This document shows positions 10,061 to 22,154 of a DNA stretch of 64,000 bases, in pieces. This DNA comes from Protonemura montana (taxonomy: Eukaryota > Arthropoda > Insecta > Plecoptera > Nemouridae), in NCBI GenBank assembly GCA_947568835.1, contig OX387603.1:1427701-1491700 (forward strand), in the 5' to 3' direction. Made by a program: the position numbers and the translations under genes. The notes beneath the pieces were generated by a model. That model searched no databases, was not told the DNA's origin, and was given only the letters and a program-made list of their open reading frames with translations. The first letter of the stretch is position 1. Every line of letters begins with the position of its first letter.

Positions 10061-10795
10061 TTAACAACGCTATAACCGTCTCAAAAATTGATGCCCAAAC
10101 GGGGACTCGAACCCCGATCTTCACCTGTCGCGGGTGTTGCTCTAACCAATTGAGCTACTTGGACCCCGATCTCCACCTGTCGCGGGTGTTGCTCTAACCA
10201 ATTGAGCTACTTGGACCCCGATCTCCGCCTGTCGCGGGTGTTGCTCTAACCAATTGAGCTACTTGGACCCCGATCTCCGCCTGTCGCGGGTGTTGCTCTA
10301 ACCAATTGAGCTACTTGGACCCCGATCTCCACCTGTCGTGGGTGTTGCTCTAACCAATTGAGCTACTTGGACCCCGATCTCCACCTGTCGCGGGTGTTGC
10401 TCTAACCAATTGAGCTACTTGGACCCCGATCTCCACCTGTCGCGGGTGTTGCTCTAACCAATTGAGCTACTTGGACCCCGATCTCCACCTGTCGCGGGTG
10501 TTGCTCTAACCAATTGAGCTACTTGGACCCCGATCTCCACCTGTCGCGGGTGTTGCTCTAACCAATTGAGCTACTTGAACCCCGATCTCCACCTGTCGCG
10601 GGTGTTGCTCTAACCAATTGAGCTACTTGGACCCCGATCTCCACCTGTCGCGGGTGTTGCTCTAACCAATTGAGCTACTTGGACCCCGATCTCCACCTGT
10701 CACCGGTGTTATAATTTTTGAGATGGTTATAGTGTTGATAATAATAAAATACCCCGCGCATTGCAAGCGTTTGCAATTTAAATGAGATTTCATCT
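10061..10795 (-). mobile_element. TIR element with about 12 tRNA-like units (copy 2)
   Basis: Left terminus 10061-10100 (AACAACGCTATAACCGTCTC ... TTGATGCCCAAAC) and right terminus 10713-10795 (TTTTTGAGATGGTTATAGTG ... TTGCAAGCGTTTGCAATTTA) are inverted copies. About 12 of the 52-bp tRNA-like units lie between. The leftmost unit retains a perfect T arm (GGGGACTCGAACCCC on the plus strand, a box B complement). The units are more homogeneous than in copy 1, consistent with later expansion. Confidence 0.85.
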
Positions 10796-11282
10796 AAAAT
10801 CTCAAGTTATTTCCGATTTAAACGTCACATTTGCACTCCAGCTGCGTTGAATTGATATCCAAGAGAATGCCGCAAGACCGAGACCCGGAATATGCAGCAA
10901 CACCTTCCTAATTTAGCCGTCGCTACGATAAAGTCGTAGAAATATGGAAATCACTTTCTTGTCCCACCCCATCGGAGAGTGGTGCCCTATTCTTTGGTCG
11001 GGCCAGCTCTTACTCCAGGGGTGGGAAGGAAGTGGGGGGGGGGGTGTAAATACATAAACATGGGGGTCTGGCCCAAACCACCACACAAACACACGCACAG
11101 TTTTTGCTTCATTTTTTCACTTTGCCAGGGCAACCCTTGAAAAATAGACACATAAAATCATGGATACACTTTTTCCTGGTAATTCAATCTCGCGTGGTAT
11201 GGGAGGCTGGAAGGGTGGGAGAGGGGGGAGGGGGTTACCCGAGGTAAAGACACCTAAAACGTGGCTTGCTCCGCACAAAAAA
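10796..11282. other. Unassigned spacer
   Basis: Contains a G9 run near 11035 and G-rich sequence at 11200-11240. No gene recognised. Confidence 0.4.
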
Positions 11283-11810
11283 ACTTTCTGTCACGGAATG
11301 TCCAGCACAGAGGCGACGGCGAGTGTCCGCTCCTTTGCGTGGAGCGAAACAAGCGCCCTGTCACGGAATGTCCAGCACAGAGGCGACGGCGAGTGTCCGC
11401 TCCTTTGCGTGGAGCGAAACAAGCACCCTGTCACGGAATGTCCAGCACAGAGGCGACGGCGAGTGTCCGCTCCTTTGCGTGGAGTGAAACAAGCGCCCTG
11501 TCACGGAATGTCCAGCACAGAGGCGACGGCGAGTGTCCGCTCCTTTGCGTGGAGCGAAACAAGCGCCCTGTCACGGAATGTCCAGCACAGAGGCGACGGC
11601 GAGTGTCCGCTCCTTTGCGTGGAGCGAAACAAGCGCCCTGTCACGGAATGTCCAGCACAGAGGCGACGGCGAGTGTCCGCTCCTTTGCGTGGAGCGAAAC
11701 AAGCGCCCTGTCACGGAATGTCCAGCACAGAGGCGACGGCGAGTGTCCGCTCCTTTGCGTGGAGCGAAACAAGCGCCCTGTCACGGAATGTCCAGCACAG
11801 AGACGGCTAC
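11283..11810 (+). repeat. 70-bp tandem repeat, seven and a half units
   Basis: The unit starts CACGGAATGTCCAGCACAGA and recurs at 11292, 11362, 11432, 11502, 11572, 11642, 11712 and 11782 (last partial), with almost no divergence. Because 70 is not a multiple of three and the unit has no stops, three overlapping frames stay open; these are not genes. Confidence 0.95.
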
Positions 11811-11925
11811 TTTAAAGGTCGCGAATCCCGAGTCGACCCAGGCTCCTTGTACCCTAGTGGTCTACATTTAGTTTATGTCCAGTGGTTAGCTGAAACAAGG
11901 CCCGAGAAGTTTGTGTGTTCTCCGC

Positions 11926-11972
11926 ATGGCGCGCGGTGTCCCCCAGGGGACAACTCTTGGCCCGGTTAGTGT
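11926..11972 (+). pseudogene. Reverse-transcriptase relic (RGVPQGTTLGPV)
   Basis: A short + strand frame reads ARGVPQGTTLGPVSV, closely matching the conserved GVPQGS-LGP block of non-LTR retrotransposon reverse transcriptases. No YxDD box or other RT motif is nearby, so this is a tiny fragment. Confidence 0.55.
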
Positions 11973-14108
11973 CAAATTAATCCCGAGCGCATGGCAAGCA
12001 AAGCGGCCCACAACCATCCGCTCCAGCCGGAGAACCCATCGGTACGATCAGTGGTGGAACTTGGGGCTGACCGTAGCGGGTTTTATTGGCGCGCCAGAAC
12101 GCAAACCCGTTTTCAATTATGAACCCTATTGAAATCACAACGCGCGTGGCATTATTTGGGGTCGATTTTTGGGACAGGTCTCCCTAAAGCTAAGATAGGG
12201 GTCGAAGTTACAAGCGTATAGCCATTGCCTTGAGATACGATATTGAATCCACGCTTCCATTCCTGACTCTGCGATTTGTAACCACGTTCTGGGCCCAGTT
12301 CACCATTTGAATCCACGCTCCTTACCCTGGCGTCGTCGTTGAAGAGTTTGAGAATACCGAGGAGATAAAGCCGATAATTTCAAGATCACCTGTTCTCTTC
12401 CCGTGTATTATCGGCGCCGGGAATCGAACCCCTGCCTCTGCCCCACCGCCCCCACCGCCCAGAGTTTGGCGAGCTTCCACCGCCGACCGAAATTGCTTCC
12501 CAAGTGTGAAAGTAAAGTTTTTACGGCGTGCAATTTCCCCCGGCCCGGTGAAAGCGCCAGTCGCTGCTCGGGTGTTTCAGGAAACGAACGACGGAGATAT
12601 TTACGAGGCGACCACCCTGCATTGTTGTGTGTTTTAGGGGGCCTAGATCGTGGTTTGTTTTGTCTCCTGGCCTGGACCTCGCAGCTCGGACAGGCGATCC
12701 TGGGCTGCAGAGAGGACAATACCCACTCGCATTGTAACCAAGACCAGTCCTGTGCATTGCAATACATTTTATAATGGTACTAATTTATTTAACCATCTTT
12801 CAGTATGTTTAGTGTCAAAAGTTTAACACGTCCCCAAGTTTAGAGCTAATGTGAAAAGTGTTTTACTAAAAAAACACCTTTTTCTAACATAGCTGCATGT
12901 TATCAGATACCAATGACCGAATTTAAATTCTGGTGTAATGCACTATGATGTAGGTATATAGTTTTAGATTTTAGATTTAGATTTTCTCACCCGCAATTTT
13001 TCTTCTATGCTATTTTATTATTTTATCTTATTATTATTATTATTTTTAATTATCGCACAAATCCTGTAAACACTTTGTAGAATTGTGATAACGAGCAAAA
13101 CAAACAGACAAACAAAGTTGATTGAGATATGTTTCCAGAATGCCGTGAATGTCAATCGAGTTCGCTAGAAGCCAGCTTTTGTCAGGATACTTTGCCACAA
13201 AAACTGGCTTCTCTGTGAAATCCTCGCTACGCCATGTTTTGAAAATGAGCAAGTACTTTCAGGAGCAAGGTACTTATTCCAGAGCAACGCCAGAGAATGA
13301 GCCAAAGTAATATTGTGTAGAAACCATCCGATGCAATTCGGTGACTGAACCACGTCGCAGCCCGACCCATTAGACGCCAGCAAATGAGCGGAGATTTCAG
13401 GACCGCAGCCACCGCGACGAGATGAGCAAGACCTCTTAACGCCTCCAGTTCCCGCTGCGTCTGAACACGCTGAACGTGTACAGGGATTTCAGTGAAAATA
13501 AACTGCGGTCTTAGTCTTATCTTGGGATTGCTGCCGAGTTTTCATTGTTTTCCTTACTGGTGATTGGGTGTAGACAGAGATAGGTGACTTTGCCACCTGC
13601 ACGGCGATCAATAATGTAGTCTTATATTGTCACAGTTGGACGCTCAGACATGAGGATGATGATGCGGGTGATGATAGACGATAAATCAAACAATTACGCC
13701 GAATATTTCAAGGCGCGTCAACTCGATTTGTTCGAAATAAACCGGAAATGAGCTTAATTGAAGACAATAAAACAAAATGCTGGCGCGGCGTAGCCATGGC
13801 GACGAATAACTTGGAAATAATTCAATCTCATGTTCGATTCCTTAACCCGAGTTGTCAAAGAAGTCAAAGATGATTGAGATTCCTAGAGCGACACTTTTTT
13901 CGCTTTAAACCCACCGTGTTTATCAATCGTGGGGGTAAACATTGATGGAGATTTTTTAAACATGAAAAGTCACAAAAGCGAGTTAATCTGCGAGAAATAT
14001 CGAAATTAAATTTCATACGACAGTGGCTCCACTTAACGTGATGTTCCGGTACTCTGCATTTTTGTTGGTAAGGTGGTCATTTGGCGGCCATCTTTCACGC
14101 AGAGACTG
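11973..14108. other. Gene-poor stretch, nothing firm
   Basis: Short open frames (12403-12774 +, 12408-12767 -, 13165-13412 -) have no recognisable domain. An A/T-rich tract lies at 12960-13060. A GCGCCGGGAATCGAACCCC segment at 12412-12430 resembles a tRNA T-arm complement, a possible SINE relic. Confidence 0.4.
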
Positions 14109-15090
14109 TAACATTAACGTTGTTTCTCTACCTAGAACCTGCACTCAACGGTTTAACATTGACGTTGTTTCTCTACCTAGAACCTACACTCAACGGTTTA
14201 ACATTAACGTTCTGTCTCTACCTAGAACCTGCACTCAACGGTTTAACATTGACGTTGTTTCTCTACCTCGAACCTACACACTCAACGGTTTAACATTGAC
14301 GTTCTGTCTCTACCTAGAACCTGCACACTCAACGGTTTAACATTGACGTTCTGTCTCTACCTAGAACCTGCACACACAACGGTTTAACATTAACGTTCTG
14401 CCTCTACCTAGAACCTGCACACTCAACGGTTTAACATTAACGTTCTGTCTCTACCTAGAACCTGCACACACAACGGTTTAACATTAACGTTCTGCCTCTA
14501 CCTAGAACCTGCACACTCAACGGTTTAACATTAACGTTCTGTCTCTACCTACAACCTGCACACTCAACGGTTTAACATTGACGTTCTGTCTCTACCTTGA
14601 ACCTGCACACTCAACGGTTTAACATTAACGTTCTGTCTCTACCTAGAACCTGCACACTCAACGGTTTAACATTAACGTTCTGTCTCTACCTACAACCTGC
14701 ACACTCAACGGTTTAACATTGACGTTCTGTCTCTACCTAGAACCTGCACACTCAACGGTTTAACATTGACGTTCTGTCTCTACCTAGAACCTGCACACTC
14801 AACGGTTTAACATTAACGTTCTGTCTCTACCTAGAACCTGCACACTCAACGGTTTAACATTGACGTTCTGTCTCTACCTAGAACCTGCACACTCAACGGT
14901 TTAACATTGACGTTCTGTCTCTACCTAGAACCTGCACACTCAACGGTTTAACATTAACGTTCTGTCTCTACCTAGAACCTGCACACTCAACGGTTTAACA
15001 TTAACGTTCTGTCTCTACCTAGAACCTGCACACTCAACGGTTTAACATTAACGTTCTGTCTCTACCTAGAACCTGCACACTCAACGGCAT
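14109..15090 (+). repeat. 47-bp tandem repeat, about 21 units
   Basis: The unit contains GGTTTAACATTAACGTTCTG, TCTCTACCTAGAACCTGCAC and ACTCAAC. The first units are about 45 bp (CTGCACTCAAC without the extra CAC) and use a TTGACGTTGTTTC variant; later units are 47 bp. Point variants (TTAACG/TTGACG, TAGAACC/TACAACC) are shared by non-adjacent units. Confidence 0.95.
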
Positions 15091-15436
15091 ATGGAAACAA
15101 GAGAGAGTGAAGGCCCCTTGGTCGCAACTTCAGATTAAATCCTCGGCAGTATACACAAAGTCCCGCCCCCGAGTCACCCTCGATAATCCGTCTTACATTC
15201 ATCTCCAGTTCCCGGGTAATACCGACAGTAATACCGACAGTAATACCTTACTCTTACCGTTTTGATCCGATTGTAAATGGGGGGGGGGGGGGGGGGGGAG
15301 GGCGTCAGACAGTCAACGAGGCGCTGGGGAATCATTTTTCAATTTCATTTCCCTATTTTTTGAAAGTATATTACAACCAGTGGTATAATAACTCAGAGCT
15401 AGCAGATGTCAGAAACATACAGACCAGTTCAGCGTA
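15091..15436. other. Spacer with a long poly(G) run
   Basis: Contains a run of about 20 G at 15279-15298 and short GACAGTAATACC repeats near 15222-15245. No gene. Confidence 0.5.
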
Positions 15437-15625
15437 TACGGGGGACGATTCGGGGGCCATACATAAGCACAAGTTAAGCAACATTGCGTTCAACTGGATA
15501 TTGGATGGGTGACCATTAGAAGAATACTAGCAGTACCTGCTGCCTGAGGGCCGCTGTTGATGTTGAGGGAGTTTTGTCAGATGCTCTTTCCAAAGCTTCT
15601 GATGGGACAATGGGAAATTGAATAA
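15437..15625 (+). mobile_element. Diverged 5S-derived SINE fragment (copy E)
   Basis: AGTTAAGCAAC followed about 20 bases later by ATATTGGATGGGTGACC matches the 5S internal-control-region part of the family. The sequence after it (CTGCTGCCTGAGGGCCGCTG) differs from the other copies, so this may be another 5S-headed subfamily. Confidence 0.5.
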
Positions 15626-16084
15626 AATAAAAATTGGTAAAAAAAATCCTGAATTATGAACTGATATAGCCCAATTGCACACGTTTATGACCAAATTTCA
15701 CGATTTCTATAAAGATTTACGCTGGCAAAATGAGAAATCCCAGCCAGCCAGAAACAAAACTAATTCAGAGCTTTTGTAAAACGTTACTTAAGGCAAGATG
15801 CACGCTGTAATGGTTGATTGTGACGAACCTAGCCGAGCCTAAACGGGAGCTGGAGTGTAACAGCACGGGCTTAACGTTCTTTCCACGGCGTTGACTGCGA
15901 CAACAGGTTCACCAACCCAACACATGAATCAATGAATATCACATTAGTTACACATGGCTGAACATCGATTGATTAATGAGCTCCTAAGAGACTGGGTTGG
16001 CGCGTCAGACTAGCGGGGAGTTTCACCCTCGACACCACGCTCTAAACTTGGTAGTCAATTTAATTATATTTCAATTATATACAG
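15626..16084. other. Unassigned spacer
   Basis: No open frame or repeat of note. Around 15826-15900 there are faint matches to the 5S SINE body (GGCTTAACGTTCTTTCC). Confidence 0.35.
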
Positions 16085-16560
16085 CATAGGATCCAGCCAG
16101 CTGATCTCAAATAACCTGGATAGAGCATAGGATCCAGTCAGCTGATCTCAAATAACATGGATAGAGCATAGGATCCAGCCAGCTGATCTCAAATAACCTG
16201 GATAGAGCATAGGATCCAGCCAGCTGATCTCAAATAACCTGGATAGAGCATAGGATCCAGCCAGCTGATCTCAAATAACCTGGATAGAGCATAGGATCCA
16301 GCCAGCTGATCTCAAATAACCTGGATAGAGCATAGGATCCAGCCAGCTGATCTCAAATAACCTGGATAGAGCATAGGATCCAGCCAGCTGATCTCAAATA
16401 ACCTGGATAGAGCATAGGATCCAGCCAGCTGATCTCAAATAACCTGGATAGAGTATAGGATCCAGCCAGCTGATCTCAAATAACCTGGATAGAGCATAGA
16501 ATCCAGCCAGCTGATCTCAAATAACCTGGAAAGAGCAAAGGATCCAGTCAGCTGATCAAC
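16085..16560 (-). repeat. 41-bp tandem repeat, array 1, inverted orientation
   Basis: About 11.5 units of the reverse complement of the 41-bp unit GATCCTATGCTCTATCCAGG plus TTATTTGAGATCAGCTGGCTG. The units are nearly identical. Confidence 0.95.
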
Positions 16561-17379
16561 ATTAAAGTCAGGCAATCCATTGTTGGCAACAGGTAGTAAT
16601 CCCTAAGCCCGAGGTGACCCTATGATTTCAATGCTAATTTTATAATTTTTAAACCACGTTTACAACCAATTTAACCATTAAATCGGTGAAAACCACAAAA
16701 ACTACCGATGAAGACACTTGAAATAGCACGGACTCGTTGAGAGAAGTGAACATAAGGGACTCTCAAGATGGCGGTCTTGGCTTCAAAGTGTCTCTATGAC
16801 AGTCAAGTTATGGAGATGGTCGTTGCACCCGAGTGTACCCGTCAAGCCAAGTGACAAAGCGTATTAAACCCCGGACGTGGCTGTCACTGACACTAGTTCG
16901 ACCGCCGTCCATCGGCCCGTGCTGGGGGTTGGTTGGGGGGTGGGCTGGGACGGGGGCTGGGACGGGGGTTGACATGCAAAGAGGGTGGAGGTGGCACAGG
17001 GCGCCGATATTGATTCGCTTGCTCGTGCATACAATCTCGATTAGTGCACAGATAATCTGTCCCGCTCGCTGATTGGCTATCGTTTTAAAGGATGGACTTT
17101 GAATGATGGACTTTCCTTCGGTTCAGAATCGAGTTATGGTCATTTGCTTGAAATGTGGTTTGGAATTTTTTGATGACCAATAATGTCCATATATTGGCAA
17201 GCCTGTTCAAGATTTATTCTTGGATTAACGGATTTTTAATGGAAAACTGATCGATATTTTATGTAGTTCACATTTATAGGTGGACAACACAGCTGTTCGG
17301 TTGAAATTTTGAAGCAAAAACTTGATTTATTTTGCCACAACCCTAAGTAAAAGTTAAAAAAGATTTAAACGAGTTGACA
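16561..17379. other. Unassigned spacer
   Basis: Short open frames only. A G-rich tract at 16920-16995 contains GACGGGGGCTGG repeats. No gene recognised. Confidence 0.4.
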
Positions 17380-17612
17380 AAAACTATTTCAAATGGGTTT
17401 TGAATGCTAAGTGAAGAACAACTGAATTTTCCAACGTTTCGTAACTTGTACCTGTTACTTTATCAAGGGTAAGAGCAGTCCTGACAATTTTCCGATAACA
17501 AAAGAACCACATAAAATTATAACAATTACCAAGTTCAAGCTTCCTAAATGCATCTAAATATAATAATCAGGGTCAATAACTCAAAAACTAATGTATTTTG
17601 TATTTTCTGAAA
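17380..17612 (+). mobile_element. Dispersed foldback-type element, copy 1
   Basis: Shares ACAAAAACTATTTCAA, TGCTAAGTGAAGAACAACT, CAACGTTTCGTAACTTG and the following 150 bases with 21397-21690; the first part also recurs at 36.4, 38.6, 39.2, 39.5 and 50.8 kb. This is a longer form that continues beyond the TTATCAAGG hairpin centre instead of folding back. Confidence 0.75.
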
Positions 17613-18531
17613 TGAAATTCTGAACAAACGAATTGCATATACCGACTTGCCTCCCATTATGAAAGACATGCACGCAGAATCAATGGGGTCGTATTAACAG
17701 ATATTTTATTCAATTATTTAAAAAAAACAGTCAAATTTAACGAGCGTGTTAAGTCAATTCTTCAACAACGCCAAAAAAGAAAAGCACTTCCCTCTGAAAC
17801 GCCCCCAAATCCAGTAGAAGCCCAGTCTTGATCGAGCAACACCGGCCCTCGCATTCAAGGGGAGTCAATGCACTCAAAGTCACCTAACATTCTCATCGAA
17901 ACATTTCACATAGACGTGGTTTTGTCGGGACTAAACGCTCAACACAACGCAGCGCTAGCGATTCTTTGCCGCACGCACCGCACGCACCCCAACGAATTGA
18001 ATCTGTCTCTTGATTTCCATCACAAGCCGTTAATGAAGGCACCCATTGTCCGTCGCTGCCGAGCAAAGTGTGAGTCGGGGAGTCTGTTAAACTTGAAGAA
18101 ACGTTCCCTTTCCATCTCCCTTTCCATCTCCCTCCTGCACAGGAGGAAGTGTTTTGTATAGACAGCTTCCTGATTGTCAGGGCAACACCCCTCCTTGCAC
18201 CCCTACCCTCCCCTCCTCCCGTCCTGGCGTTTGACACCCCTGAAAGTAGAAGCTACCCTTGTCAACGAGAAGAGAGAGTCAAGGCGTGTCGGGAGTGGCA
18301 AACTGAGTCAAAATGTCAATCGCGCTAAAATGCTATTCCAAAGAAATCGACACAAGAAACAACGTGAAACAAACATAAACACAAAGAATTTGGTGTTCAT
18401 AAAAAAATATATCGGTCCCTAATCGTCTTCTGGAGCCTAATCACAAAGGAGGGTTAAATTTTAGCACATTGTGACAAAAACTTAACATCCTAATCATGAA
18501 AGTAAAGCTTAACCAAAGATTGATTTATCAG
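17613..18531. other. Unassigned spacer
   Basis: A short + strand frame (17868-18161) and a pyrimidine-rich tract (18100-18225) are present. No family recognised. Confidence 0.4.
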
Positions 18532-18660
18532 CTGTGTTCAACGACGCACTGTTTTGACAACCGGCCTTGTGGCACTGGTCTAACGTCGTTGAATGAGTCA
18601 ATTCTGATGAACCTAACCTAGCCTAGAAGAGAGGAGGGGAAACCCGGTGCTCGAACGATC
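18532..18660 (-). mobile_element. 5S SINE 3' fragment
   Basis: Matches the tail end of the 5S-derived SINE (CAACGACGCACTGTTTTGAC, GGCACTGGTCTAA, CCTAACCTAGCCTAGAAG). Only the 3' part is present. Confidence 0.75.
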
Positions 18661-18964
18661 TAGTTGATGAAGTTTCTACGCCAAGTTTGTGCCAAGATGA
18701 ATGTGAGCTGCGTTCTGTTGCTCCAGCATCCGCCACAGCCCTCCCCTTGCACCACCCCTCGAAGCACCCTCTGGCACAAGCAACACAATTCAGTTGCCAT
18801 GACGACGCTCTGTTCGGCGACACCAACAAGTTGCAGCACGGAGCAGCCAGGGTGACCACAAAACACCCTCCCTTCCTTCCCCACCCCTTCCTACCCTTCC
18901 CCTTCCCTCCCTAACTCCATCTCATCGATGTTGTGCAAGGCGCGGCCCACTGACTACACATCCA
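18661..18964. other. Unassigned spacer
   Basis: Pyrimidine-rich at 18865-18915. Overlapping short open frames in several phases, none with a domain. Confidence 0.4.
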
Positions 18965-20757
18965 TCAAATGACCATCATACACATGACCAGTTCTGTTCG
19001 GGAGAGAGGTTGGAGGGATGAAAGTTATGCAACACTGCGCTGGGTCAGGTATTGGATGGGTGACCATCATACACATGACCAGTTCTGTTCGGGAGAGAGG
19101 TTGGAGGGACGAAAGTTAAGCAACACTGCGCTGGGTCAGGTATTGGATGGGTGAACATCATACACATGACCAGTTCTGTTCGGGAGAGAGGTTGGAGGGA
19201 TGAAAGTTAAGCAACACTGCGCTGGGTCAGGTATTGGATGGGTGACCATCATACACATGACCAGTTCTGTTCGGGAGAGAGGTTGGAGGGATGAAAGTTA
19301 AGCAACACTGCGCTGGGTCAGGTATTGGATGGGTGAACATCATACACATGACCAGTTCTGTTCGGGAGAGAGGTTGGAGGGATGAAAGTTAAGCAACACT
19401 GCGCTGAGTCAGGTATTGGATGGGTGAACATCATACACATGACCAGTTCTGTTCGGGAGAGAGGTTGGAGGGATGAAAGTTAAGCAACACTGCGCTGGGT
19501 CAGGTATTGGATGGGTGACCATCATACACATGACCAGTTCTGTTCGGGAGAGAGGTTGGAGGGATGAAAGTTAAGCAACACTGCGCTGGGTCAGGTATTG
19601 GATGGGTGACCATCATACACATGACCAGTTCTGTTCGGGAGAGAGGTTGGAGGGATGAAAGTTAAGCAACACTGCACTGGGTCAGGTATTGGATGGGTGA
19701 CCATCATACACATGACCAGTTCTGTTCGGGAGAGAGGTTGGAGGGATGAAAGTTAAGCAACACTGCGCTGAGTCAGGTATTGGATGGGTGACCATCATAC
19801 ACATGACCAGTTCTGTTCGGGAGAGAGGTTGGAGGGATGAAAGTTAAGCAACACTGCGCTGAGTCAGGTATTGGATGGGTGACCATCATACACATGACCA
19901 GTTCTGTTCGGGAGAGAGATTGGAGGGATGATAGTTAAGCAACACTGCACTGAGTCAGGTATTGGATGGGTGACCATCATACACATGACCAGTTCTGTTC
20001 GGGAGAGAGGTTGGAGGGATGAAAGTTAAGCAACACTGCGCTGGGTCAGGTATTGGATGGGTGACCATCATACACATGACCAGTTCTGTTCGGGAGAGAG
20101 GTTGGAGGGATGAAAGTTAAGCAACACTGTGCTGAGTCAGGTATTGGATGGGTGACCATCATACACATGATCAGTTCTGTTCGGGAGAGAGATTGGAGGG
20201 ATGATAGTTAAGCAACACTACGCTGGGTAAGGTATTGGATGGGTGACCATCATACACATGATCAGTTCTGTTCGGGAGAGAGGTTGGAGGGATGAAAGTT
20301 AAGCAACACTGCGCTGGGACAGGTATTGGATGGGTGACCATCATACACATGACCAGTTCTGTTCGGGAGAGAGGTTATAGGGATGAAAGTTAAGCAACAC
20401 TGCGCTGGGACAGGTATTGGATGGGTGACCATCATACACATGACCAGTCCTGTTCGGGAGAGAGGTTGGAGGGATGAAAGTTAGTACAGCAACTTCACTC
20501 GCCTTGCTTATCAACCTCTCGACAGCATGGATTTGTAGAGGAATCCTGTTGTTCGCGTTGTACCGTCCTTCGGAAGGGACGTTAAGCCGGTGGTCCCCTT
20601 GGTCTTCGACAGGAGTAGGCTACGTGCCGGCACCGGGTTTCCCCTGCTCCCTTCTAGGCTAGGTTAGGTTCATCATCATCCACTCATTCACCGACGCCAT
20701 TAGACCAGTGCCACATGACCAGATGTCAAAACAGTGCGTCGTTAAACACCACAAATC
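18965..20757 (+). mobile_element. 5S SINE with a 17-unit 91-bp internal array (copy B)
   Basis: The unit runs GGTATTGGATGGGTGACCAT through CACATGACCAGTTCTGTTCG to GATGAAAGTTAAGCAACACT and is repeated about 17 times from 18970 to about 20490. It is followed by the normal SINE body (GTACAGCAACTTCACTCGCC ...) and tail to about 20757 (GTCGTTAAACACCACAAAT). Each unit contains the 5S-like internal control region, so the array is a string of promoter-like segments upstream of one body. The 5' 5S head (ACACCGGTTCTC block) is absent here. Confidence 0.92.
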
Positions 20758-21396
20758 AATCGATCTTTTATTTAACTCCATTTTTCCCCAACTTCTCCAC
20801 ATTGGATTGTACTTTGTCCACCCATCTTCCTTTTGGTTTTCCAATAAAGAATATATTTTCCAATAAAACATGCTGATTTATGGTAGAAAACACAGCTCTG
20901 GCCCAAGTTTACTGGACGTGCTGTTTGCTTTCAGCTTGGAAGTCCTCTAGCGTTATACTTGGTTCGGTTCCCGTCTGGTGCCTCGGGCACGTGCACCCTT
21001 CTATACAAGTAATAACCAGACGAGATTTGTTCAGATTCTTCCCTCGGGATAACCTTACAAGCCACGGGATGATCTTCCCTTCACGTTCCCTCTCAACAAA
21101 CTATTCTATAGATTGACTCTCGCTTTAAAAGTCAGGTAAAGTTTTTACTGTCATTTTGAAAGGTTTCAAAAAAGTTCACTTCTATAACTACTAATAAATA
21201 AATTAAAATTAGCATTTTAATCTGTTTTTAATTCCAGAAGGCTGTGTTCTGTCAAAAACATAGATTTTTTTAGCTGTCAAGATTTTTCCTTTGTGTTAAT
21301 CCCCGATTAAAATCTTAACCTGAATCAAGTAAAGATTTAACTTTAAGCCGCTCTTCGAGTTGACAGAAAATAGCGCCGGACAAAACTGTGACGTAG
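20758..21396. other. Unassigned spacer
   Basis: Short frames without domains. No gene called. Confidence 0.4.
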
Positions 21397-21690
21397 TTTC
21401 TTAAACTCATGTCTACTTGATGTAAACTTAGCACTAGTTTTAACAAAAACTATTTCAACTGGGTTTTCAATGCTAAGTGAAGAACAACTAAATTTCCCAA
21501 CGTTTCGTAACTTGTACCTGTTACTTTATCAAGGGTTAGAGCAGTCCTGACAATTTTCCAATAACAAAAGAACCACATAAAATTATAACAATTACCAAGT
21601 TCAAGCTTCCTAAATGCATCTAAATAAAATAATCAGTGTCAATAACTAAAAAACTAATGTATTTTGTATTTTCAGAAATAAAATCCCGAA
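21397..21690 (+). mobile_element. Dispersed foldback-type element, copy 2 (long form)
   Basis: Begins AAACTCATGTCTACTTGATG and continues through the shared core to the same extension as copy 1 (TTCCAATAACAAAAGAACC, AAGCTTCCTAAATGCATC). Near-identity to 17380-17612 shows both derive from one family. Confidence 0.8.
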
Positions 21691-21820
21691 CAAATTGGCG
21701 TTTTTTTACCAACTAACCAATTATGTGAAATAAATTTAGGTTTGTGTGGTTCTGCTTCAGAGAAAAGCAAATGTTGAGACTGAACCGCGTTTAAAGGCGT
21801 TGCAGACAAACGCTCTTTAT

Positions 21821-21987
21821 TTGAAATCTGATTCAAATTGCAAACGCTTGCAAGGCGCGGGGTATTTTATTATCATGATCACTAGAACCGTCTCAAAAAT
21901 TGATGCCCAAACGCGGACATTTTTGGCAGCATTTGGTATGTACCCGTTTTGGCATCAATTTTTGGGACAATTTTCGTGTTCATAATA
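21821..21987. mobile_element. TIR element without tRNA array (short copy)
   Basis: Left terminus TTGAAATCTGATTCAAATTG, then CAAACGCTTGCA, GGCGCGGGGTATTTTATTAT, ACTAGAACCGTCTC and TTGATGCCCAAACG, as in the array-bearing elements. The right side is its inverted counterpart (TTTTGGCATCAATTTTTGGG). There are only about 40 bases between; no tRNA-like unit. Confidence 0.8.
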
Positions 21988-22154
21988 CAAAAAAAAACAG
22001 TTAAGTTCCTTGAATTCCCTGATAAAAATTTGAGGTGCTGTAATCGAAATTATTTCAAAGAAATAAAAAAAAAATTTTATGTAATTTTTTGAATGTTTTT
22101 ACTTTGGTTAAGTTGGTACGTGTGGTGCAGAGTTAAGCGAGCGATTAAAAGACC

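Noticed and set aside
11160-11969. 269-residue open frame with overlapping frames
   Set aside because: Created by the stop-free 70-bp repeat, which cycles through all three frames.
18970-20490. Genuine 5S rDNA cluster
   Set aside because: Units hold only the middle of 5S rRNA plus unrelated sequence, and lead into a SINE body and tail.
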